A DNA stretch of 64,000 nucleotides from Brevibacillus choshinensis (GTDB taxonomy: Bacteria; Bacillota; Bacilli; Brevibacillales; Brevibacillaceae): the NCBI RefSeq assembly GCF_001420695.1, contig NZ_LJJB01000007.1, forward strand, positions 519,890-583,889, written 5' to 3'. Both the position numbers and the translations under genes were made by a program. The stretch's first letter is position 1, and each line of letters begins with the position of its first letter. The notes below the pieces were generated by a model. It saw only the letters and a list, made by a program, of their open reading frames with translations. It had not been told where the DNA came from and made no database searches. Below are positions 8,862 to 17,156 of this stretch, piece after piece.

Positions 8862-8900
8862 CCTCCCTTTTCTTCCCATGGTCGGAAGGGAGGTTTTTTT
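8862..8900 (+). terminator. Rho-independent terminator of gerE
   Basis: CCTCCCTT / AAGGGAGG stem followed by seven T. Confidence 0.88.
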
Positions 8901-9159
8901 ATTTTCTGGGTGCGGCTTACATTAAACCTGATGAACATGCTCATGCAAAGGAATGGAGTAAATTTGCACAAGTGTGCGAACATAAAAAGAGTGCCATCCC
9001 CATACATAATGCGTGAAGATCTCAGTAGTTTGTACCTTAACGTATAAACAAAAAGTGAGAGTAATCCCAAAACGAAGAGATAGAAGACTATCAAAACGAT
9101 GTAGAAATGAATGGCGACACGATTAAAATCATTTGCCAGTTTCGCTGAGCCAGTTGTGA
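8901..9159. other. Gap without a convincing gene
   Basis: The minus strand has an open frame with a hydrophobic stretch (IHFYIVLIVFYLFVLGLL) continuing from the MBL-fold remnant at 9160, but no independent start, ribosome site or recognisable family. Best read as decayed DNA. Confidence 0.35.
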
Positions 9160-9290
9160 GCATTGCGCCTGACAGGGGGTCTTGTCTTACATTTATAAAA
9201 GCGTCACCGGCGATAAGGGCACGTTCTTCTTCTCGAAAAAAGAAACATGGCCAGGGGGGTGTCTAGGAACCATTCGCCTGCAGCATTGAT
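9160..9290 (-). pseudogene. Remnant of an MBL-fold metallohydrolase
   Basis: Two minus-strand frames carry adjoining pieces of a metallo-beta-lactamase-fold protein: HPPGHVSFFEKK (the metal-binding HxPGH motif, beginning at 9261) and, in another frame, RALIAGDAFINVRQDPL (about 9217-9170). In intact family members these follow directly as HTPGHVSFF...LIAGDAF. A frameshift lies between them and no further conserved segments can be found on either side, so this is a decayed fragment, not a gene. Confidence 0.5.
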
Positions 9291-9464
9291 GAAACAGACG
9301 TTCACCACTTGAATACATAAGCAGTACAGATCTGGTGTGACGTTCTGTCCAAGACCGCTTGTGACCGATCCCGTATGGCACAAACATCATTCTTCCTAGA
9401 TGGTCACTCTAGTAGCAGAATCTTGGAAATAGCTCCCTTGTTTAGAACACGATCCTTTCACCTA

Positions 9465-9493
9465 TTGACACATCATCCGGAGGAGTTTATATT
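9465..9493 (+). promoter_or_regulatory. Sigma-A promoter of the TetR-ABC operon
   Basis: TTGACA (9465-9470), 17-base spacer, TATATT (9488-9493). Expected start point near 9500, inside the downstream inverted repeat. Confidence 0.8.
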
Positions 9494-9513
9494 TTGACTG
9501 ACAAGAAAGTCAA
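9494..9513 (+). promoter_or_regulatory. Candidate TetR operator
   Basis: TTGACTgacaagaaAGTCAA, a 6-bp inverted repeat abutting the -10 element and covering the probable start point. The position fits autorepression by the TetR regulator encoded 30 bases downstream. Confidence 0.65.
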
Positions 9514-9542
9514 TCAAAAATCGAGCGGGAGGGGAATGACTC

Positions 9543-10202
9543 GTGCCTCGCACGAAAGAGCAGAACGAAGAGATACGTCTTCGGCGAAAAGAAGAAATTA
9601 TGAAGGGCGCTCTGAGCGTTTATGTGGAAAATGGTTACGCCGCGGCAGATATCGGGGATGTTGCTGAACGTGCCGGGGTAGCTAGAGGGCTGGTGTATTA
9701 CTACTACAAAGATAAGCGATCGCTGTTTCGAGATCTGTTTATGCATATGTTTCAGTTGTCCAACTTACACACCCGCAAGCATTTTTCACAGGAAGGAACA
9801 GCGGTAGAGCTGTGTGCGAAATTTGCTACCGTCATGTATCAAAATCTATTCGAGAACTCCGAGCACGTCCTATTTTTTTTCCGAATGCGCCTAGATCTGC
9901 AAGAGTTGTTCACAAAAGAAGAATTGCACAACCTCTTGTGGCGTGATAACAATTTGCAGGTCGTAGTGGAGACGCTCCAAAAAGGAATGGAGGCAGGGCA
10001 AATCCGGCTTATGTCCCCTGAGTTGCTGACGGAACAATATTGGGGTGCTATTATGCACGGGATGGGCTTCTTGAAAAGGAAAAGGGAAGCGTTGCTCAAA
10101 CAAGGTAAAACCATGGAAGAGGCCGAGCAGCTTCTCAAGCCTGAAGTAGAAGACGCGACGAGAACCTGCGCCGCGATAATCAGTCTGAATGTACCATCAT
10201 AG
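9543..10202 (+). CDS. TetR/AcrR family transcriptional regulator
   Basis: A 219-aa regulator. The HTH (about residues 15-60) reads EEIMKGALSVYVENGYAAA, then DIGDVAERAGVARGLVYYYYKDKRSLF, a standard TetR domain; the remainder is a variable ligand-binding domain. TetR proteins of this kind repress exporters until a drug or metabolite binds. The start is GTG 9543 with GGAGGGG eight bases upstream; a nearby ATG is out of frame. It is the first gene of an operon with the two exporter genes (27 bases to the next start), so it most likely controls its own operon through the inverted repeat at 9494. The inducer is unknown. Confidence 0.92.
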   Translation: MPRTKEQNEEIRLRRKEEIMKGALSVYVENGYAAADIGDVAERAGVARGLVYYYYKDKRSLFRDLFMHMFQLSNLHTRKHFSQEGTAVELCAKFATVMYQNLFENSEHVLFFFRMRLDLQELFTKEELHNLLWRDNNLQVVVETLQKGMEAGQIRLMSPELLTEQYWGAIMHGMGFLKRKREALLKQGKTMEEAEQLLKPEVEDATRTCAAIISLNVPS

Positions 10203-10229
10203 TTCAATCCATACCGGAGGGTGGTTCTT

Positions 10230-11960
10230 TTGCTAAAATTACTGCGTTTCTTGCGGCCTTACCGGTATATGGTCGTGATGACCATGGTATTTGTGCTGCT
10301 TCAATCGATTGCGAATCTGTATTTGCCGACGTTGATGTCCGACATCGTCAACGAAGGGATCGTCAAAGAGAACACAGGCTATATATGGAAAATCGGTGGG
10401 CTGATGCTGCTAGTATCTGCAGTAGGGGCAGCGTTATCTGTCGCCGCCAGCTATTTGTCCTCCCGAGCCGCTTCTGGTTTTGGGATGAGACTTCGCAGCA
10501 GCGTATTTAGCCACATTGAAAAATTCTCTCTTCAGGAATTCGACAAGCTGGGTACGGCATCGCTGATTACCCGGACGACAAATGATATTACGCAAGTCCA
10601 ACAAGTGTTGAACATGATGTTGCGGATGATGGTCATGGCGCCAATGATGTGTATCGGTGGGATTATTATGGCCTTGTCCAAGGATACTCATCTGTCTCTC
10701 GTCATCATTGTGGCAATCCCGATCCTGGCTTTGGCGATTTTCTGGATTGGGTCCAAAGGAATTCCGTATTTCAAAGCGATGCAGACCAAGATCGATAGGC
10801 TGAACCTGGTTCTGCGTGAATATTTGACGGGAATTCGCGTCGTCCGTGCTTTTAATCGGACGGAACATGAGCAGGACCGTTTCAATCAGGCGAACGAAGA
10901 CTTGACTGAGACGGCAATCAAAGCCAATCAAATTATGGCAGGTATGATGCCGATCATGATGTTGATGATGAACGTGACTTCGATTGCCATCATTTGGTTC
11001 GGTGGCTTGCGCATCAGTACAGGTCACATGCAGGTCGGCGATTTAATGGCGTTTTTGCAATATGCGATGCAAATTCTTTTCTCGCTCATGATGGCTTCTA
11101 TGATGTTCAGCATGGTCCCGAGGGCTTCCGCATCTGCGGTCAGGATTCATGAAGTGCTCGCGACTGATCCAGTGATTCTCGACAGTGAAAAGGCTGGAGC
11201 AACAGAAGCAGACACTTGGGGACAAGTGACATTTGATCAGGTGACGTTCCGCTATCCAGGTGCAGAGAAGCCTGCTCTGTCTTCCATTTCGTTTACAGCT
11301 ATGCCGGGTCAAGTAACGGCAATCATCGGGGGGACTGGCTCCGGTAAATCGACGCTTGTCAGTCTGATCCCGCGTTTCTATGATATCGAGAGTGGAAGTG
11401 TCCGCATAGGAAATACGGATGTGCGGGATATGTCCCAAAGTACGCTTCGCTCTAAAATCGGGTTCGTACCACAAAAGGCGCTGCTCTTTACGGGAACGAT
11501 CGCGGACAACATTCGTTATGGAAAAGAAGAGGCGACCGATGAGGAAGTCAACCATGCTGCGCAGGTCGCACAGGCTTCGGATTTTATCGCTGGCATGAAG
11601 GATGGGATCCATACCGTTCTTGCGCAAGGTGGGGCGAACCTGTCTGGGGGACAAAAACAACGATTGTCTATCGCTCGAGCCCTAGTGCGTAAGCCAGATG
11701 TGTACGTATTCGACGATAGCTTTTCCGCCCTTGATTTCAAGACAGATGCCAAGCTGCGTGCTGCGTTGAAACATGAAACGGGGGAAGCGACGGTCATAAT
11801 TGTCGCTCAGCGGGTGAATACAGTCATGGATGCTGATCAGATTGTCGTGCTGGAGGAAGGCGAAGTCGCAGGTATCGGTACTCACCAGGAATTGCTCGCG
11901 AACAGTCGTATATACAAGGAAATTGTGAAATCCCAGCTGACGGAGGAGGAAATCGCATGA
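10230..11960 (+). CDS. Heterodimeric ABC exporter subunit with degenerate Walker B
   Basis: A 576-aa half-transporter: six-helix type I exporter domain (about 1-310) and nucleotide-binding domain (about 330-576). Walker A is GGTGSGKST (about 367) and the signature is canonical LSGGQKQR (about 471), but the Walker B reads VYVFDDSFSALD: the catalytic Glu is replaced by Asp. The partner encoded next has the complementary defect. This is the pattern of BmrCD, LmrCD and TM287/288 multidrug exporters. The start is TTG 10230, eight bases after GGAGGG; the GTG at 10221 overlaps that site. It lies in the cytoplasmic membrane and the next gene overlaps it by four bases (ATGA), suggesting coupled translation. 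Confidence 0.93.
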   Translation: MLKLLRFLRPYRYMVVMTMVFVLLQSIANLYLPTLMSDIVNEGIVKENTGYIWKIGGLMLLVSAVGAALSVAASYLSSRAASGFGMRLRSSVFSHIEKFSLQEFDKLGTASLITRTTNDITQVQQVLNMMLRMMVMAPMMCIGGIIMALSKDTHLSLVIIVAIPILALAIFWIGSKGIPYFKAMQTKIDRLNLVLREYLTGIRVVRAFNRTEHEQDRFNQANEDLTETAIKANQIMAGMMPIMMLMMNVTSIAIIWFGGLRISTGHMQVGDLMAFLQYAMQILFSLMMASMMFSMVPRASASAVRIHEVLATDPVILDSEKAGATEADTWGQVTFDQVTFRYPGAEKPALSSISFTAMPGQVTAIIGGTGSGKSTLVSLIPRFYDIESGSVRIGNTDVRDMSQSTLRSKIGFVPQKALLFTGTIADNIRYGKEEATDEEVNHAAQVAQASDFIAGMKDGIHTVLAQGGANLSGGQKQRLSIARALVRKPDVYVFDDSFSALDFKTDAKLRAALKHETGEATVIIVAQRVNTVMDADQIVVLEEGEVAGIGTHQELLANSRIYKEIVKSQLTEEEIA

Positions 11961-13864
11961 GTGAAGAACAACGGCGCACACCTCCCGGACCTCCAGGAGC
12001 GGGACCAGGACCAGGAGCGCAGAGACCGATGGGATTTGGTGGACCAGGGATGCTGACCATGCCTGGCCAAAAAGCAAAAAACTTTAAGGGAACACTGCGT
12101 CGCCTGCTCGGCTATCTAAAGCCATTTCGGCTGAAGCTGGTGGTCGTGTTTTTGACAGCTGCGCTTAGCACGGTCTTTAGCATTCTCAGCCCAAAATTGC
12201 TCGGGAATGCAACAACGACCATTTTCGAAGGCTTTATGGGAAAAGTAAAAGGAGTGCCAGGGGCGACATTTGATTTTTCTGCTGTGTGGCAAATCGTTTT
12301 GACCTTGATCGTACTCTATCTCTTTTCGTCGCTATTTGCGTACATTCAACAGTACCTCATGGCGGGAGTGGCGCAGAAGATTGTTTATGCGCTGCGAAAA
12401 GAAGTGAATGAAAAGCTGGCAAGATTACCACTAAAATACTTTGATGGGCGTACCCACGGAGAAGTCATGAGTCGGGTAGTCAATGATGTGGATACGATCA
12501 GTGGGACGTTGCAGCAAAGCCTGACCCAGATGATTACCTCTGTCATAACACTGATCGGTGTGATCATCATGATGCTGACCATAAGCCCACTCATGACTCT
12601 CATCGTGATAGTTACCCTTCCACTCAGCTTTGTGGTCATCAAGCAGGTGGCCTCTCGTTCCATGCCCCATTTCAAAGGACAGCAGCAGGCTCTCGGAGCG
12701 TTAAACGGCCACGTCGAAGAAATGTACACAGGGCATAAAATTGTCAAAGCGTTTGGTCGTGAAAAAAGAGCGATTGAAAAATTCGATTCGATCAACGAGC
12801 GCTTGTACGAGTCCGGCTGGAAGGCTCAATTTATCGCCGGAATCATGATGCCGCTTATGATGTTCGTGGGGAATATCGGTTACGTGCTCGTCTGTGTAGT
12901 CGGCGGGATCCTTGTGACGCGTGGTAGTATTTCCATCGGGGACGTGCAGGCATTTATCCAGTACGCCCAACAATTTTCACAACCGATTACGCAAACGGCC
13001 AACATTGCGAACATCATTCAATCCACGCTTGTTTCTGCGGAGCGGATTTTCGAAATTCTCGATGAACCAGAGGAATTGGAGGATACCGTCTCCCCTGTTG
13101 CTTCTTCTGGCCAAGAAGGACATGTGAAATTTGAAAATGTCTCCTTTGGCTACAAAGAGAGTGAACCGCTCATCCGAAATATGAACATCGATGTTAGTCC
13201 AGGCATGACTGTGGCCATTGTCGGTCCGACTGGGGCTGGCAAGACGACGCTCGTCAACCTGCTCATGCGATTCTATGAGATCGGAGACGGACGGATCACG
13301 ATCGATGGACAGGATATCCGCAGCCTGCCGCGTGGGGAGCTGAGAAGCAAGTTCGGGATGGTGCTGCAAGATACGTGGCTGTTCAATGGCACGATCAAGG
13401 AGAATATCGCCTACGGTCGGGCAGGAGCGAGTGAAGCGGAGATCGCGCAAGCAGCTCGAGCAGCACATGCTGACCATTTCGTGCGCACACTGCCGGAAGG
13501 GTACGAGACGGTACTCAACGAAGAGGCGTCGAATATTTCACAGGGGCAGAAGCAGCTATTGACCATTGCTAGAGCTTTTCTAGCTGATCCTTCCATCCTG
13601 ATTCTTGACGAGGCGACGAGCAGCGTCGACACTCGGACAGAAGTGCTGATCCAAAAAGCGATGGCAGGTCTGATGGAGGGTAGAACGAGCTTTGTCATCG
13701 CGCACCGACTCTCGACGATTCGCGACGCTGATTTGATTCTCGTTATGAATGAAGGAACCGTCATCGAGCAAGGAAATCATGAAGAGCTGCTCGAAAAGGG
13801 CGGATTCTACGCAGACTTGTATAATAGCCAGTTTGCGCAAAGCAACATCCAGCAGGTTGGCTAA
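11957..13864 (+). CDS. Heterodimeric ABC exporter subunit with degenerate signature motif
   Basis: A 635-aa half-transporter with an unusual 35-residue N-terminal extension rich in Pro and Gly (RTPPGPPGAGPGPGAQRPMG) before the six-helix domain (about 45-345) and the ATPase domain (about 380-635). Walker A is GPTGAGKTT, Walker B is complete (ILILDEATSSVD), but the signature is NISQGQKQ instead of LSGGQ. Paired with the upstream subunit, one composite ATP site is fully canonical and the other fully degenerate. Multidrug or lipid export is the likely role. Start 11957 has GGAGGAGG upstream and a four-base overlap with the previous gene. Confidence 0.94.
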   Translation: MSEEQRRTPPGPPGAGPGPGAQRPMGFGGPGMLTMPGQKAKNFKGTLRRLLGYLKPFRLKLVVVFLTAALSTVFSILSPKLLGNATTTIFEGFMGKVKGVPGATFDFSAVWQIVLTLIVLYLFSSLFAYIQQYLMAGVAQKIVYALRKEVNEKLARLPLKYFDGRTHGEVMSRVVNDVDTISGTLQQSLTQMITSVITLIGVIIMMLTISPLMTLIVIVTLPLSFVVIKQVASRSMPHFKGQQQALGALNGHVEEMYTGHKIVKAFGREKRAIEKFDSINERLYESGWKAQFIAGIMMPLMMFVGNIGYVLVCVVGGILVTRGSISIGDVQAFIQYAQQFSQPITQTANIANIIQSTLVSAERIFEILDEPEELEDTVSPVASSGQEGHVKFENVSFGYKESEPLIRNMNIDVSPGMTVAIVGPTGAGKTTLVNLLMRFYEIGDGRITIDGQDIRSLPRGELRSKFGMVLQDTWLFNGTIKENIAYGRAGASEAEIAQAARAAHADHFVRTLPEGYETVLNEEASNISQGQKQLLTIARAFLADPSILILDEATSSVDTRTEVLIQKAMAGLMEGRTSFVIAHRLSTIRDADLILVMNEGTVIEQGNHEELLEKGGFYADLYNSQFAQSNIQQVG

Positions 13865-13881
13865 AAGAAAATGAACCGATT

Positions 13882-13923
13882 CAGCAAAAAAACCACCCTG
13901 AGTAAAAGGTGGTTTTTTTGCTG
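13882..13923. terminator. Strong terminator of the exporter operon
   Basis: A perfect 16-bp stem (13882-13897 with 13908-13923) with a 10-base loop and an A-run/T-run inside the stem, able to work in both directions. Confidence 0.88.
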
Positions 13924-13953
13924 GATATCAAATTTGAGAACGATAAGCAGCAG

Positions 13954-13982
13954 CAAGCCCTCGCTAACATAACGAGGGCTTG
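13954..13982. terminator. Hairpin downstream of the copper-amine-oxidase-N gene
   Basis: CAAGCCCTCG / CGAGGGCTTG stem with nine-base loop, ten bases past the stop of the minus-strand gene; no T-run on that strand. Confidence 0.55.
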
Positions 13983-13991
13983 TAGTATGAA

Positions 13992-14420
13992 TTAGTTCGT
14001 ATCAGTAGCAGTTTCTGCGTCTGTATCATCGGTAGAGGCAGAATCCTGGTCTTCTTCATTTGTTTCGTCTGACACCTGTAAGTCGTCAATGATGACGATC
14101 TTTCCTTCTTCTTGCCAATCTACGTTGGCTTTAAATTGTTCACTGATAAAACGAAGAGGTAGGAATGCACGACCATTTTTCAGAACGGGTGCGATATCCA
14201 GTGTAATAGTCTTTCCATCCACGGTTGCTTCTTTTTTATCCAAATAAAGCGTGATGGACTGTTCGCCACGTGTAATGATGACAGTACGTGTATCAGCATC
14301 CCATTTCACGTCTGCCTTCAGAGCGGAGCTAATGGCTCTTACAGGTACCAAAGCTCTTCCATCTTTTACGAAAGGTGCTACATCGGTTTGAACCAGTTGG
14401 CCGTCAACAAAGGCTTTCAC
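13992..14420 (-). CDS. Copper amine oxidase N-terminal-like (stalk) domain protein without signal peptide
   Basis: A 142-aa protein made of two repeats of the Cu_amine_oxidN1 fold: KAFVDGQLVQTDVAPFVKDG with RALVPVRAISSALKADVKWD, then DGKTITLDIAPVLKNGRAFLPLRFISEQFKANVDW. The tail is acidic and Ser/Thr/Asp rich. Such domains are normally exported wall proteins in Bacillales, usually with a signal peptide. Here the GTG at 14420 follows GGGAG with good spacing, but no signal peptide is encoded. The frame stays open upstream to a stop near 14535 without ATG, GTG or TTG. Either a cytosolic variant or a gene that lost its 5' end. Confidence 0.75.
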   Translation of the reverse strand: MKAFVDGQLVQTDVAPFVKDGRALVPVRAISSALKADVKWDADTRTVIITRGEQSITLYLDKKEATVDGKTITLDIAPVLKNGRAFLPLRFISEQFKANVDWQEEGKIVIIDDLQVSDETNEEDQDSASTDDTDAETATDTN

Positions 14421-14557
14421 TTCTGTTTCTCCCGTCGATTCTAGGAGTTCGCCAAGTTTTTTGAAAGGTGTGTGATCTCCTTCTAGATGCGTATGTACGT
14501 TGTTTGTGCATGTTATTGAGGGGGAGGTAGAGGGAAAAGTTGCTTATTGTGATGCCA

Positions 14558-14911
14558 TTAATACTCACAAACCTCCGATCGATTTCCATCGCGATCATAG
14601 AAAGCAAAGTACTTGGCTCCATATTCGCTGATTTCTTCGACCTTAACGCCATGAGAGACTAAATGGTCGTATGCTGCCTCTGCACCAGGTACATAAAAAT
14701 TGAATGCGCAATGTCTGGGCAAATACTCATTTTCATCGTTCGTCAGAAACAACGTGATCGACGTATCGGAAAAAGTGACACTCTGATATTCGCCCTTTTC
14801 ACTTCGCCATCCCGGAGAGCCTCCTAGTACAGTGACATACCAATCCAGGGCTTGTTCGATATTGCGGGTAGGGACAAAAACGGTATCAATGCGCTTAAAA
14901 AGGTTTGACAT
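14558..14911 (-). CDS. VOC family protein
   Basis: A 117-aa glyoxalase-fold protein. FKRIDTVFVPTRNIEQALDWYVTVLGG is the typical opening strand and helix and YFAFYDRDGNRSEVCEY the closing strand with the terminal Glu that is often a metal ligand. Start at 14911 has AAAGGAG eleven bases upstream. Substrate unknown; the family includes antibiotic-binding proteins and dioxygenase-like enzymes. It is transcribed alone. It is not a close paralogue of the VOC protein at 5754. Confidence 0.88.
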   Translation of the reverse strand: MSNLFKRIDTVFVPTRNIEQALDWYVTVLGGSPGWRSEKGEYQSVTFSDTSITLFLTNDENEYLPRHCAFNFYVPGAEAAYDHLVSHGVKVEEISEYGAKYFAFYDRDGNRSEVCEY

Positions 14912-15145
14912 GGGACACGCTCCTTTTTATTCGTTGAGAAGTAGAAATGTGGCTTTCAATTGCCCTTATGACCTTCCAATCAAAATGTGTTCTTCCACCT
15001 CTGTTCCACGGGCGTCAGAAAACCCCTTGTCCTCGCCTTTTTTGAATTAACCAATTTTACGTTTCTTGCATATGGAAGTTTCTGTTAAAGTTAAATAAAT
15101 CCGTAGCAACGACAAAGGATGCATAGAAAGATGAGGGAAGCTTAC

Positions 15146-15616
15146 ATGAATCTGAAGACTTTGACCGAAGCAGAGTCAAACGAAATCATCACTTGGAAAT
15201 ACCCTGAACCATACTCCTTCTATCATTTTGAAGACAATGAGGAAGTAAAGCAGGAGCTGCTGGATGGAACGTACTTTTCTGTGCGTGACGTCACAGGTCA
15301 ACTCATTGGGTTCTTTTGCTTTGGAAAGAATGCACAGGTGCCAGTGGGAAGAGAGACAGGTCTATACGAAGGCGAAAATGTGTGGGACCTTGGGCTTGGG
15401 ATGAAACCGGAGCTAACAGGTCAAGGGTTCGGGCAGACCTTTCTAAACTGGGGGATTGACTTTGCGCTGCAGCATTACTCACCGAGTCAATTGCGACTGA
15501 GTGTAGCAGCATTTAACCAAAGAGCGATCAGGCTATATTCGAAGGTTGGCTTTCGGGAAGTAGGGTCCTTTCATAACAAGGATGTTTTGTTTCTCGTGAT
15601 GACAATGGACGTATAG
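15146..15616 (+). CDS. GNAT family N-acetyltransferase
   Basis: A 156-aa protein with the GNAT fold: N-terminal substrate region, then VWDLGLGMKPELTGQGFGQTFLNWGIDFA, containing the acetyl-CoA pyrophosphate loop (LTGQGFGQ), and LRLSVAAFNQRAIRLYSKVGFREVG near the end. The acceptor is unknown. Start 15146 (MNLKTLTEAE) has GAGGGAAG at a normal distance; a longer frame from 15119 is possible but has a poorer ribosome site. The protein ends 23 bases before the 3' end of a small minus-strand gene. Confidence 0.88.
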   Translation: MNLKTLTEAESNEIITWKYPEPYSFYHFEDNEEVKQELLDGTYFSVRDVTGQLIGFFCFGKNAQVPVGRETGLYEGENVWDLGLGMKPELTGQGFGQTFLNWGIDFALQHYSPSQLRLSVAAFNQRAIRLYSKVGFREVGSFHNKDVLFLVMTMDV

Positions 15617-15638
15617 GTTTATAGAAGTTGGGATGAAC

Positions 15639-15761
15639 TCAGGTCACCAACTTGAACACGAGAATAAGACCGCCTACGAATACACATGCACAAACAAAGT
15701 ATGCAAACCAACGAATCGGCTTCTTTTCTTTCTTGAGCATTTTTGTGTGGAGAGCTTTCAT
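15639..15761 (-). CDS. Small single-span membrane protein, 40 aa
   Basis: A short minus-strand frame with a lysine-rich head (KMLKKEKKPIRW) followed by one hydrophobic helix (FAYFVCACVFVGGLILVFKL) and then a stop. The composition is that of a genuine positive-inside membrane peptide. AGGGGAG lies 13 bases before the ATG, a little far; an inner ATG would give 33 residues. I do not recognise a family. The longer plus-strand frames over the same bases look random. Confidence 0.5.
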   Translation of the reverse strand: MKALHTKMLKKEKKPIRWFAYFVCACVFVGGLILVFKLVT

Positions 15762-15962
15762 TCATGGAGAGGTTCTCCCCTTTCCGAAAAGTGTGTCCCT
15801 TCTACATACGAATGGGAAAGGAATTCGTTTCCAATGCCTCTATTATTGGCCTTTCGACTCATAGGGTTTTCCCCTTCTCTTCATGTATGATGGTGACATG
15901 GTACCATTTGGCAGGATAATCGGGTCGAATGGAGGAGAAAGAGGAGGGTAAGGGGTCACCGT

Positions 15963-17009
15963 ATGGGCAAGAAAAACAAAAACAAAATCACTCTGAGCGT
16001 CATCGCTCTTGTCGTGCTGGTTGTTGTAGCGGGTCTAGTCGGGAGTCGACTATTCGGAGGAGTTTCCGTCGCAGAAGGCTATTGGTACGAAGAAGAGAAT
16101 CGAATCATTTTTGCCAAAGTAACACCGGACTCTGACCAGACAAAGGTGGAGGTCATCGACACGTATGTAGAGACACAGGATAGTGTTCCCGCCATCAAAA
16201 CCGATACGCACACGTATACGGGAAGTATGGATGGAGACAAGCTGGCGTTAAAGCCGCAGTCCGGAGAGGGCGTAAACGCCACCGTCAGTGCGAAAGAGCT
16301 GGTATTCCTGAGCCCTTTAAAAGACGGAGGACAAGCTCCGCCAAAGCTCGTAGCTACTCAGCCCGCACTCTATCAGAAGCAATTGGAAACGATGACGAAG
16401 CGGATCAATGAACTGGCAGAGGTGAAGAAAAAAGAGGTCGCAGAGAAACGAGCAAAGGAAGAAGCGAGAGTCCAATTTGCCCAGAAGGTGGAAAAGACGG
16501 GCAGGCTGGAAGCAGACCTCGTAGAAAATGCGCAATATTTGACAGACTTGCAGTTCTCAGACGAAGCTTCTGTGTACCAGGACCACGTGACCGAACTGCA
16601 GGGACTTTTGGATGAAATCAAACTGTACGCGGGGCAGCCGGCGTTGCAAAAAACCGAGTATGAGGTCATGAAGGAAACGGTGGGAGCCATGAAGGTCCTC
16701 GTAGTTGGCATGCAGTCGATGGACGCAAGTGTCAAAGACAAGAAAAAGCGTATGACGGATATTATGAGCGTCCTAGAAACGGATGTGGCAGATACAAAAA
16801 CGACCTGGGAGGAAATCAAGGGAAGTGTTCCTAATCCCGATGATCGCCAAAAGTCGTTTAATGCCGCAGTGAAGACAGCTACAGAAGCGATGGAGCAGGC
16901 AAAGCAACGCATGACAGCGATAGACAATGAAAAGGCGGCTGCTACACAAAAGGCGTCGAAGCTGTATGGAGATGCGAACGCTCTCCTGAGCAAGGTAGCG
17001 CCGAAATAA
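15963..17009 (+). CDS. Membrane-anchored protein with helical extracytoplasmic domain, unknown function
   Basis: A 348-aa protein with a short basic head (MGKKNKNK), one membrane helix (about residues 9-28, TLSVIALVVLVVVAGLVGSR) and a large outside part. The first outer part (about 35-125) is probably beta (YWYEEENRIIFAKVTPDS, THTYTGSMDGDKLALKP); the rest is a Lys/Glu/Ala-rich helical region with coiled-coil character (about 135-345). No Cys for lipid anchoring and no enzyme motif. GAGGGTAAGGGG precedes the start. I do not recognise the family. A terminator follows. Confidence 0.8.
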   Translation: MGKKNKNKITLSVIALVVLVVVAGLVGSRLFGGVSVAEGYWYEEENRIIFAKVTPDSDQTKVEVIDTYVETQDSVPAIKTDTHTYTGSMDGDKLALKPQSGEGVNATVSAKELVFLSPLKDGGQAPPKLVATQPALYQKQLETMTKRINELAEVKKKEVAEKRAKEEARVQFAQKVEKTGRLEADLVENAQYLTDLQFSDEASVYQDHVTELQGLLDEIKLYAGQPALQKTEYEVMKETVGAMKVLVVGMQSMDASVKDKKKRMTDIMSVLETDVADTKTTWEEIKGSVPNPDDRQKSFNAAVKTATEAMEQAKQRMTAIDNEKAAATQKASKLYGDANALLSKVAPK

Positions 17010-17021
17010 AGCAAGCTTTGT

Positions 17022-17061
17022 CCCTCTTTCTCACTGTTGTTGGTAGAGAAGGAGGGTTTTT
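17022..17061 (+). terminator. Rho-independent terminator
   Basis: CCCTCTTTCTC / GAGAAGGAGGG stem (one G-T pair) with TTTTTC following. Confidence 0.8.
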
Positions 17062-17102
17062 CATTGCAGCGATATAGGGTTTTCATATCGACTTACTTGT
17101 AT

Positions 17103-17120
17103 TATTCTTAAGAGAGAATA
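17103..17120 (+). promoter_or_regulatory. Candidate operator upstream of cysK
   Basis: TATTCT-TAAGAG-AGAATA inverted repeat 37 bases before the cysK start. It may be a site for a sulfur regulator such as CymR, but I cannot match it to a known consensus. Confidence 0.3.
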
Positions 17121-17156
17121 TATCGTCTCAACCAGTGTCTTCGTAGGAGGTTCATA

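Noticed and set aside
15626-15653. Inverted repeat AAGTTGG/CCAACTT as terminator of the GNAT gene
   Set aside because: Short stem, 14-base loop, no T-tract, and it overlaps the end of the 40-aa minus-strand frame.
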